Source: Falciphora oryzae | Lineage: Eukaryota > Ascomycota > Sordariomycetes > Magnaporthales > Magnaporthaceae | DNA: 64,000 nt | Assembly (NCBI GenBank): GCA_000733355.1 | Contig: JNVV01000033.1 | Span: 358,200 to 422,199 of the forward strand | Direction of reading: 5' to 3' | Shown here: positions 54,596-64,000 of the stretch, piece after piece | How the letters are laid out: each line of letters opens with the position of its first letter | How positions within the stretch are numbered: the first letter of the stretch is position 1 | Notes under the pieces: model-generated | What the model was told of the DNA's origin: nothing | Databases searched by the model: none | Seen by the model: only the letters and a program-made list of their open reading frames with translations | Translations under genes and position numbers: made by a program

Positions 54596-54894
54596 GAGAA
54601 AAGGAAATAAAACAAAAGCCCAAACAAGTTACCGAATCGTCCACTACATCTGTTTTATTTACGAAATCGTGTCTCTTTTAAAAAGAGAGGGCCATAGCGT
54701 GCCTAGCTGCCGGAAAAACGCTCTACATTGTCGAAGTGAAGCATAGCGAAACGAAACAAGGGAGGTGGCCAGACTACGTCACGCCACGCAGACAGACAAA
54801 GTTGCATGACTGTCTCAAGCCTTAGTTTGCCAGAAAATAGCCAAGGCTATCTTTTTCAACCTTTGTGAAGACATCTTTTTTTCCTTACAATGGT
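54596..54894. other. 3' flank of the second SNF2 gene
   Basis: No gene or repeat recognised. It is moderately AT-rich. Confidence 0.4.
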
Positions 54895-57800
54895 TTAGAG
54901 AAGACGGCGGAGTTCCTATGGGGATAAGTTAGTAGCCTTTTCTCTCTCTCTCCCGTGCTTATTTTCCATGAGCAGATATATTCACTCACATGCAGCCGGT
55001 CCCAGCTGCCGCTGGTGTTGCCTCCATCGTGCGGTGACAGAAGCACGCCGGCGAGCTGTTTCTTCTTCTTCTGAAGCTTCATGATCTCCTGTAAAACGAA
55101 GTCCGTCGTCATTAGCTCAAGGGCCTCCGTCTCTGCACCCCGTGTCCGAATTGTTCTTGCGTGGCAGATTAGACTGTGGCTTTCTAACGTACCTCCTCAA
55201 AGGAATCCCGGATGTAGAAACGGACGGTGGTGACCTCCTTTGTCTGCCCGATGCGGTGGATCCTAGCCAACGCTTGGTCTTCAAGCGTAGGGTTCCTGCC
55301 AGGGCCCCATCTTTGTCAGCAATTTTCGCCTTTGTCTCCGGCTTTACACTTCTTTCTTACCAGTGTGGCTCCATCAGATAGGCTCTCGAGGCCACGGTCA
55401 ACGTCAACCTATCCGAGAAAATCAGTTACACGGGACACCTAGTATGGAGCAGGAGCGAGCTTCTTCTCACCCGACCGCTCCGCAGGAGAGCGTGAGAAGC
55501 ATAACCCGTATACCCGGATCCATCTTGAATTTGTCCACCACAGACTTTCTGTCCCTCTGCTGCACCTTTCCGTCGAAGCGCGCTACGCCGATTTGTGCAC
55601 TCTGCAAGGCAGTCTCGATGACGTCGAGGGTCATTCTCCAAGTGGAGAAAACAACACTGGGAATGTGTCAACGCGTGTTCGTGAGTACTGGCCTCCAAGG
55701 CTGAAAGCCCACGGCTAGGGCAACAATACTTACCACTTCGTGCCGGGTGGCAGCCGGTTTATGTCAGCTACCAGAGCCGCCACCTTGGAAGGCAGGCCGA
55801 CAACCGAGTCTCCCGAGCAGCGCAGATCGAGGCCTGGGAGGTCCTCTTGGTCGGTGTTGTTGATAGATATTTGCGCCTGCGAGCAAGACGGCGAGTGGCC
55901 GCAGGCTGGGGCACGGTCGGATGGCTTGAGGCGGCTGGTACACTCCGGACATAGATACTTGAGGCAGCTGAAAACGAGTGCAGCGGTCTTTTGCGGCGCA
56001 AATGGATCTTCCAGCACGCCCTCCGTGGGCTCGAGGACCTCGTCGCACTGCAGGCACACAATGGGGCGCAGATCCCGCTCAACATTGAAAGCCTGCTGCG
56101 CCATGCCAGACCATTGGGCGTTGAAGGAAGATGAAGATGTGTTGGCCCTGGAGCTGGAGCCTTTTCTCTTGTGGTACCGGGTGCCAAGGTCACAAATCAG
56201 ACGCAGGGACTCGATCTGCTGGAGGACGTTCACGTAAAAGGACGACCTCGAGAGCTCCGAGCCCTGGTGAAGAGCCTCGTCAATCTTTGTGATGACCTGC
56301 TCCTTGGCCTCCTTGTACAGTGCCCGTTCCGCGCTGGAAAACTCGATAGGGCACAGCGTGTCGCGCCGAGGCGGTAGGCTGATGGTGTTCGGGGGCCGCC
56401 GCAGAAGTAGACAAGAAGAGAGCAGTGCGAGTCTTTTCACCGCTTCATCTTCTTTCCCAATCTTCCACAGTTGTGAGATGTCGGCTTCGAATCGCTTTGG
56501 GTCGGTGTATGGGAACGCGCGGGTAAATCGAAGGAGAGTGGCGAGATCGGTGAGCCGATTTTGGATCGGCGTGCCGGTCACGGCCCAGCGGGAAGTTGCG
56601 TCGAGATCACAGACAGCGCGGGCCATTCGGGAAGAGCCATTTCTGATAATATGGGCTGGCGTGCCGTTAGTGGCATGGGCATGGAATTACTTTTTTTTGG
56701 GGATTATGCTATGGTGACAGACCTTCGTCCAAGATAATCCTTCGCCACCTCACGAAGAGAAGAGAGTGCTGCGTCTTCTTTGCTGGATTCCACTCCGCGG
56801 ACACGGTGTGATATGTTGTCAGGACGACGTTCACTCCGGATAACTCCGTGATATCAGTGAGCCTGGCTTTCTCGTGATGGCGACGATGGACTAGTCGTCC
56901 CGGAAGAACATGGCTTTCTTTGATGTTAGTTCTAACCCGTAGAACCGACGACATCATGACGTTTGAGTTTTGGGCGTACATACCTCTCGATCTCGTGTTC
57001 CCATGTGTCCAGCACTGGAGAAGGGCTGGTCAGTTCGGAAGAGACACAGGCCGTGGTCGGATAAAGCCGGAGCACCTACATGGAGGAGGCACGATAACAA
57101 GCGTCGCAGAACTTTTAGCCGGCGCGCTGTCGATGTCCATCATAGATTCGCCCGTATCCAGGTCAGAAGCTATCAGGGCGATCATGGTCAAAGTCTTGCC
57201 GAGACCCATGGGATCTGCCATGATTCCTCCATGGAACGTTGGTGGCTCCTCGGCTTGGTGCGAGCCCGATACCCTGTTCACGAATCTGGATGATGTTAGC
57301 TGAAGTGTAGCATTGGTTGCTGCCGTAGGCCGGTGCTTTGCTTACACTTGTCTTCGATCGCTGTCGATCAGTTCCCACACGTCTTGACGGCCCGAAAAAG
57401 CCCAGCCCTGCTCACGGCGGTGCATGAATGTCAAGGCCTGTTTTTGGTGCCTGTGGTTGTTGCCAGCAGTAAGTATCGGCTTCCTCCTCGTTGTCTCATC
57501 GCTTGTGTCCATCGGACCTACCTCTGCAGCATGGCGCTAATGGCCAAAGGTGTAGGAGCCTCGGCGAGGTCGGTGTGGGTGTTGATGCAGTCCAGGATGT
57601 CAGGAAGCTCCGGGATCTCCAGAAGTTGGAGGGCATCGGCGGCAGACCCGACAACAGTGCAGAGCATGGGGCATGACCTGAAGCCCTCGGAGGCCAGCTT
57701 GTGCGGGTTGCAATACACGGCATCCTGGGGGCAGGTGTGAGGGTCTTGGAGGTAAACGTCGTGCCCCTGAGCCCACTCCCCGATTTCCTCGAACATGTTA

Positions 57801-58733
57801 AGCGGCCCATAAACCGTGATGGATAGGGTACAAGGAATCTGGCGGGGTCCATGAGCGGTTTTGCCCTTGGCGGGGGCTTGGTTAGGCGTGCACGTAGCAT
57901 AGAGGAGGACGGATGCATCATCCAGAAGTCCTTGGACCATCGGCCCGTGCTCCAATCGTATTTTCCCGCCGACGGAGGTCTTGCACGTGGCCTCAAACTT
58001 GTCTGATGCGATCAGGCGCACATCGAAGCGATGTCCCAGGTCGGGGTCTGGATCGCAGCGGGCGAGGATGTCTGTAATCTGTGGCTCCAATGTTGGCTAG
58101 GGGACAGATCGCAAACCTTCGACTTCGACTCACCATGCCGAAGCAAACAATCTGTCCGCTCCATTGCAGGGCTCCGTTTGGCGCAGACGACACCACCGCT
58201 TCCGGGTACGTAGGGTCGTTCAAGGGTGTGAGGGAAGCTCCAGCCGCAGTGGAACCGTCGCCCGCGGGCCGAAAGTGAAGTTGAGGGAGTTGCGGCTGTG
58301 CCACGCCCCAGTCCAGTGAGTTGGCTGTGCCAATGCCGGACGGATCAATCGCCATGGCTCCCGTCGAGAAGTCCAGCGGCCAGGAGCTGACGTCCGGGAT
58401 GCTGGTCTGGGTCTGCCATGAAACTGGCGTGCCGACTGGTTCGAGGGCATTGCGGCCAAATCCCAGCCCGAAAGGCACGAGGGTCGACGGGACGGGCGGG
58501 TAGAATGCGTTTGGGACTCCAGGGGTCCAACAAACATCAGGAACAGCCCAGGGAAAGCACAGTGGAAGCTCGCCGCCAGACGCGGGGTTCTGGGCGGGCT
58601 GGAGCCCCAAAGACGGGTGTTGCGCGGGAGGGTTGGTTCTTGCGACTACTGTGAGGATCCCGGTCTCGTCGCATTCATCGTCAATCCGTCTTTTCTTTGC
58701 TCTAGGGCGGTAGTCGGGGTGAAGGTTGTCCAT
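54895..58733 (-). CDS. SNF2-family helicase/ATPase (HLTF/Rad5-like), paralogue 2
   Basis: Twelve exons fit phase and splice signals: 58733-58134, 58084-57522, 57450-57346, 57285-57080, 57014-56984, 56913-56723, 56655-55734, 55656-55471, 55408-55361, 55295-55193, 55088-54990, 54915-54895; about 1024 residues. An in-frame Met at 58835 would add 34. Motif I DPMGLGKT (from Asp447), motif II DEAH (564-567, split by an intron), motif III WAVTGTPIQNRLTDL, then a Cys/His-rich RING-like insert (about 766-825: C-x2-C...C-x2-C...C-x-H...C). Motifs V and VI: CGAVGLTLTVASRAYLMEP, W-N-P and QALARIHRIGQ. The C-terminus ends LHELRRLL. The RING-like insert raises a possible ubiquitin-ligase role as in HLTF/Rad5, unproven. 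The gene is head-to-head with the second NLR gene. Confidence 0.88.
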
Positions 58734-59403
58734 TGTTGGCGGTCTCACTGCTTTGGCGAAGGGAAAAACGGCCCGCAAAGACTCAGTACAAAGAATTTGA
58801 GCGTTGAGCCCGGCCTGGCGCCGACAATCACTCAATTAGCACGGATGCGGGAGGGGCCCAGGAATCTTAGAGCTAGGCATTCTCTTGGGAGCAAAGCGGA
58901 CCGCACCCGTCTTCTATTTTGGCGGGGTTCTAACTGGACAAGCCTCAGCTGCGCTCCATGCTGGGAATCGAGGCAGGCGTGAACGACTGCCGGAGCCGCT
59001 AGGGTTCCGGATGTGGCAGGGTGTTCGCCCGGCCAGGCTAGGTTGATGCAGGTTGTCATGAGCTGGCATGCAGCGCCACCACCAGAAGCACAGAAGTGGA
59101 AAGATTGGCTGTGACGTGTGCAATTTCTGCTGCCAACCGCAGCCGGGATTCGTCAGACAGTCAAGCAGGGTGGCGGTGGCGCGCGTCCAACACGACGAGG
59201 GCAACAGCGCACCAAGGTTGCGGCGGGGTTCGAGTCGAGGCCAATCACTGGGTGCGTCCGGTTGCCCATGGGCCGTCCTGTGATTCCCAGTACCAATCCT
59301 CTTTTCCGCGCCCATCCGAGTTGGGTTCAACGTTTCGACATCTCCTTCAATGCTCCTGGCCTCTCCGCCGTCCAGGGGCCATTTTCGCATAACCACCGCC
59401 AAA
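58734..59403. promoter_or_regulatory. shared divergent promoter region, SNF2 / NLR pair 2
   Basis: About 670 bp separate the two starts (568 if the upstream SNF2 Met is used). CCAAT occurs near 59240 (GGCCAATCACTGG) and its reverse near 59104 (AGATTGGCTG). A pyrimidine-rich stretch with TTTCGACATCTCCTTC precedes the NLR start. No sequence block shared with the other divergent region was found by eye beyond CCAAT-type motifs. Confidence 0.5.
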
Positions 59404-62400
59404 ATGCCACTGCCGCCGGCATGCTCCCCCGCCGCAAGGCGGACGGTCAAGGCGGCCTACGACGATCTCGAGCGCGTTCTCAACCCGACAGACGCGCGGG
59501 ACTTCGGTCTGGTCGAGCTTTCCGACGTGCGAAAAGCGGCCGAAGACCTAGAGCGTCAGCTCGCTGCGCGAACATCGCTCCGCAACATGCGACGCCTTGT
59601 TCCTCTCCTCGACGGTCTCGAGCGCTTCGCCAAAGCCCTCGATCCTCTCTGCAGAGGCACCCCATACCAGAAGCTGGTTTGGGCGCCCATCACGGCGATC
59701 CTGCGATCCTCGTCGGAATACATTGAAGCGTTCGACAAGATCATTAGGGGTTATTCAGAGCTCGCCCCCGTGCTCCACTCCATCCAACTCCTTAATGCCG
59801 CCTTCAAGGACGACGCTGGCTTCCATGAAGCCCTGGCCGTCATTTACGCCAACATCCTCGAATTCCACAAGCATGCGTATACATACGTACATCGGAGTGG
59901 TAGGCCTTTTCCCCTGTGATTTTCTCCTCCAATTTTTGTCCAGCGCGCGCTTCCGCTGACTTTGGTGCGTCCACAGGCTGGAAGGTTCTATTCATGAGCT
60001 CCTGGGGCCGCTTCGAGCATCGCCTAACCGGTATCGTCGAAGATATTAGGCGCCATCGGGAGCTAATCGAATTCCAAGCCGTAGCACGAGACATATCGGA
60101 GGCACGTAAAATGCGCGACGATATGCGCTCGTGGCGAAAGGAGCATTTCGAGCGCCTCCGGAAAGCCGACCAGGAGAGCTCCGCTAAAGATTTCCTCGCC
60201 ATCACCACGGCGCTGAATATCGACGAAAAGGATCAGCTGTCCATCTTTCACGAGCTGGCAGCTGAGGGCGAAAAATACCCCGGAACTTGCGATTGGATCA
60301 CCCGCCATCAAAAGGTCAAGCCCTGGCTGCAAAAAAAAACGGACAGTCCCCTTCTGTGGCTTCAGGGCTCCCCAGGAACGGGAAAAAGCGTCATCGCGGC
60401 TCGGCTGGTCGCTTTCCTTAAAGCGGCTAATTTTCCCGTCATCCACCACTTTTGCACATATCTTTATGCCTCCTCCACTCAGCTGGACCAAATCCTACGA
60501 TCGATACTTCTCCAACTGCTTCGCATTGATTCGGACATGGTCGCCCACGTCTACCATTTGTTCGTCCAGCAGAAAAAGCAACCCACCATCCCTGCTCTCG
60601 AGCAGCTCGTCCTGTCAATGCTGGAAAATGCGAACGTCGACGGAGATACCTCAGGATACATTTGGGTGGTCCTCGACGGTTTGGACGAATGCGACCGGGA
60701 GAAGCAGTCGCGCCTTTTCAGCTTGGTGAAGCAAGCAGCATCAAGATTATCCCCCGACAAGCACATCAGCGTCAAAGTCCTCTTGTCCAGCCGCTCGCCG
60801 CAAGGCGTCGCGAGAAGTCTCCGAAGGCAACAGTTCCTTGCCTTAGACGAGGAGAAGGAATGTCTCCGCGCTGCTATCAGAGAGTACTCTGGACAGAGGC
60901 TCACGTCTGTCCATCACACTCGGCTGGGTCAGGTTGGCATCACTAGCGACGACATCGCAGAGCTGGCAGAGACTGTGACAACCAGAGCAGATGGTGAGCC
61001 AAGCATCCCAAACCCATCACCCCTTACTATCAGCTTTCCCTCGCCGTTGCTTGGGCTAGGGCGACTCACCAACAGACGGACTCAGGAATGTTTCTCTACG
61101 CACGCCTCGTCTTGGACTATGTATCACACAAAATCTACCTCTCCCCGGATCAAGTCAAGGAGTCAGTTGCCGGTCTCCCCGACAAGATTACGGAATTGTA
61201 AGTACATTGCTACCTACCTCCTTCAACCCGGTACTTGCGCTGACACCCGCCAATAGTTACCAGAAGATACTCAGTCAAATCCTCAACCGGCTCGACGCCG
61301 AGTCTGTCGATTGCGTCCGCTGCGTTCTGGGATGGGTCGCGTTCGCGAAACGCCCTTTGAAGCGTCTCGAGCTTTTGTCTGCAGTCTCTTTCTCCTTCAG
61401 CCAGGGTGACGTCAAGCATTTGGCTCCTCAGTATCTTCTTGACGAGTGCGCCTCTCTCGTTATGGAGCGGTCCGACACTACTTTGGCTTTCATTCACGTT
61501 TCTGTCAAGGAGTAAGGCCGCACAGTTACAAGAGCATAAAGCACAAGATTGAACTAACTTGAACATAGGTTCTTACAGGGACCTTCACTTGGGATCAATA
61601 TCGGGGAAGGAAGCACGCTGCACGAGCATGGGCGTGCCGCTATATCGTGCCTTGTATCTGCCGTAATACTTTTCGCCCCAGGCTTCGAGGCAAGGGAAAG
61701 ACACATCAGGCTCGTCAAAGGTGTCCACGGGTTCCACGTCTACGCATCAGAACACTGGATCGATTATCTCTTCTCCATCGCTGCGGTCGCTGCTAGCTCT
61801 GGCCGTCTCGTCCTGGACCAGGCCAACGAACTGGTTGAGGGACTCGAGGCTGCTTATGGCATCTGGGAAATACCGGGAGAGTTGGAGACCAAGCTCCGTA
61901 CGCAAGATGGGCGACTGGCAACCCTAACACAATACACGCCGCTCTACCGCGGCGTTCTAGGGGCGCTGGCTGAGGCCTCACTCGACAGTCTTGAAGCGAG
62001 GATGTTCTCCGACGCTCCTTCTACTTCAACAGCCGACAGTGGCGCTCCAGCACAGAGCCTCATTGCACAACTCCTTTCATCCTATCAACGGACTACTCGA
62101 TTTCTCCTTGGCCAGCACTATGTCGACGGGGTCTCCGCCGACGAGCTCAAGCTATTCAAGGAGCAGTTCAGGGGCTTGGCCTTCACCTGCAGGCTTCGTT
62201 CTTGCCGACACGCAACAGTAGGCTTCGAGTCCGAGCAGGAGCTCAGGAATCACGAAATGGAGCACGCTCGAAGGAATCGCTGCGCTGTCCCCGGCTGTCA
62301 ATACCCGCCTTTCAGTTCAGCCCAGGGCCTAAAAAACCACCACAGAGATTGCCACTGCCCTGCACGACCTAGAGGTTCCATTCGGAGGCCCCACGCAACA

Positions 62401-63970
62401 GTTGCCGGTGCTAATCCGGCGCCATTCAACTCTCAAGGGAGCAAAGGCAAGGACAGGGCGACCCATCCCCCGCGAACATCCCACGCTGCTCTCCAGAAGT
62501 GGAGCGCAGATGAGCAAGTCGACGTTGAGAGCGACAACGATGACACAGCAATAGCGGCCAAATCGACTTCTGCCCGATGCGCTGTGACGCAGGCTCCAGG
62601 GGAAGAACTTTCAAGGTGAGCACATCCGCCCCTTTAAATTTTCCGAGACCGAAGCCGGAGGCTTGTTTGTAATATGCTGACATAAAATTTACAGCACCGA
62701 GGTGCTCCTGGATGATGTTAAGGAGAATCGCCCATCGGATTCGCCATCTCGTCCCCAAGAGCAACTGACGCAGGAGGTGTGCTCGTGGCAAAAGCTCAAG
62801 AAAATAGGACGCGGCGTCGCGGTTGCAATGAAGTTCAATCAGGACTTCAAAGCGGAAATCGATTGGGTTTGCGTCAGCACGTGCGGCCTCTACTTGGCAA
62901 TCTGTCCGGTAAACATGCCGCCTTCGATATACACGGATGATGAAAGCTCGGGCTGGGTCGGTCTAGGCAGTTTAAGCTCGCCGAGCCACCAGCTTGGGAA
63001 ATTCGGACGTGACCCTCGCAGCTCATGCTTCACAGAAGGGAAAGTTATCGGAGACGGAGTTCAATTCGTCAATATCAGCAACCGAAGATCCATTGCAGTG
63101 AGTCGTCTCTCGCCCCAAGTCCCAAGCCCAGGTATTTATTCAGCTAACGGCTCCCCAAGGCATGGGATGTACCCTCTCTGAAGGAACGAAGTTCCTATAT
63201 ACTCTGTGGCGGGTCTGGAGAATCACCCATAACCCCCGTGATTGGCCACCCTGGGAAGCTAGTAACTGCCGAAACAAACCATCTCATGGTAGCGATGGTA
63301 GTGGGTATCGCCGACATCTATACAAAGCGCGTGCGTTCCTCGGTCACCCCCTGTCCGGCGGACTCGCGCGTGATGGCGGTTTACGGGTCCGTGGACTCTG
63401 TGGTTGTTATTACAAACACAGGACAGGGGTATATATGGCGCTTTCGTGTCGAGGACGACGTCGTATCCCTCACCTTCTGCCAGCGGGTTAACTTGGTTTT
63501 AGACCACAAAATGCTTCCCCTCCAGAAAGTCAAGATTTTTTCCTGGAATGGTGGGGTTGATCTCCTGATATTAGAGACTCCCAAGTCTGGCCCACCCATT
63601 TCATCCTTTGTGGATCGTTTTACGGGGAGCGTGCACTGCCACTTTACACCGCAGCGCGCCCTAGGAATCGAGGTGAGCTACGCACTCCATTCCGAGTCGT
63701 TTACAAGCGGCTAATTGACACACCTTGCGATAGAACATCGTGGATGTTTTTCCTTTTTGGGGCACCGGGCAAAATGAACGATTTGCCAAGCTCTCCGGCA
63801 ACGGGCAACTCTCGCTATGGAGTGTTGGGCAGAACTGGGCATGTTTCAATCCACACGACATTCCCGAACCCAACCCTCGTCTTACACTGGCGGTGAGCGA
63901 CACCGGCGGATTTGTCGTAACCACAGCAGGAAAACAGCTCAGGATATGGTCAGTTGTTTTTGACGAATGA
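59404..63970 (+). CDS. NLR-like STAND protein: helical N-terminus, NACHT, C2H2 pair, WD40-like C-terminus
   Basis: Eight exons fit phase and splice signals: 59404-59899, 59977-60993, 61086-61197, 61257-61511, 61569-62615, 62695-63097, 63160-63672, 63734-63970; about 1359 residues, TGA at 63968. The N-terminal helical region (about 15-240, YDDLERVL...ILEFHKHAYTYVHRSGWK) parallels that of the first NLR. The P-loop is GSPGTGKS (296-303) and the Walker B is VVLDGLDECD (Asp399). After GMFLYARLVLDYV and a winged-helix-like stretch come two C2H2-like fingers (about 832-890). A basic, Ser-rich linker leads to a C-terminal part (about 976-1359) of short beta-rich segments with GQLSLWSVG and KQLRIWSVV, which look like WD40 blades. 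Met 59350 upstream is in frame, but 59404 better fits the start context. It is divergent from the SNF2 gene. Its role is probably recognition and cell-death signalling, by family analogy. Confidence 0.88.
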
Positions 63971-64000
63971 TCTGGAGGGGTGCGGTTCAAATATACCTTC

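Noticed and set aside
1..64000. A Starship giant transposon carrying the NLR, HET and nuclease genes as cargo
   Set aside because: No tyrosine-recombinase captain gene (DUF3435-like) was recognised in the window and no element boundary is visible; it could lie outside the window.

Overview
The window reads as nuclear DNA of a filamentous ascomycete, most likely a sordariomycete. The evidence is: short GT-AG introns (about 50-105 bp), large NACHT (NLR-like) and HET proteins, a secreted GH2 enzyme, and AT-shifted repeats whose coding strands carry the damage expected from repeat-induced point mutation (RIP).

Layout. 1-4.1 kb: a decayed gene of unknown identity, three LTR copies and fragments of TIR elements. 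4.3-7.0 kb: an intact secreted GH2 beta-galactosidase-like gene (minus). 7.0-8.6 kb: no supported gene. 8.6-16.2 kb: an AT-rich transposon nest in which a RIP-killed Ty3/Gypsy element sits inside a non-autonomous TIR element, itself inside another; an LTR copy and a 424-bp palindromic TIR element follow. 16.6-25.6 kb: an eight-exon NACHT gene (minus) head-to-head with a SNF2 helicase gene (plus). 25.7-30.1 kb: a truncated GFA-domain gene beside a Tc1/mariner-like element with 82-bp TIRs and a second, convergent unknown ORF. 30.1-51.5 kb: a GC-rich block, apparently free of RIP, holding broken pieces of unrelated genes (bZIP-like, PD-(D/E)XK nuclease, MutS family, GH55-like, TAPT1/EMP65-like, macro domain), dispersed and tandem repeats and a 41-N gap. 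51.55-54.2 kb: an intact HET-domain gene with an N-terminal hydrophobic region. 54.9-64.0 kb: a second SNF2 gene (minus) head-to-head with a second NACHT gene (plus).

Main point. The window holds two NACHT-NLR/SNF2 pairs, each divergently transcribed from one short intergenic region (510 and 670 bp), in mirror-image order, with a HET gene nearby. The two NLRs share a similar helical N-terminus, NACHT domain and a central pair of C2H2-like fingers, but end in different C-termini (ankyrin repeats versus a possible beta-propeller). The two helicases are paralogous. I infer a duplicated two-gene recognition module; its function is not shown by the sequence. Splice structures were built by hand from frame continuity and splice signals and are phase-consistent throughout, except for the doubtful first intron of the first SNF2 gene.
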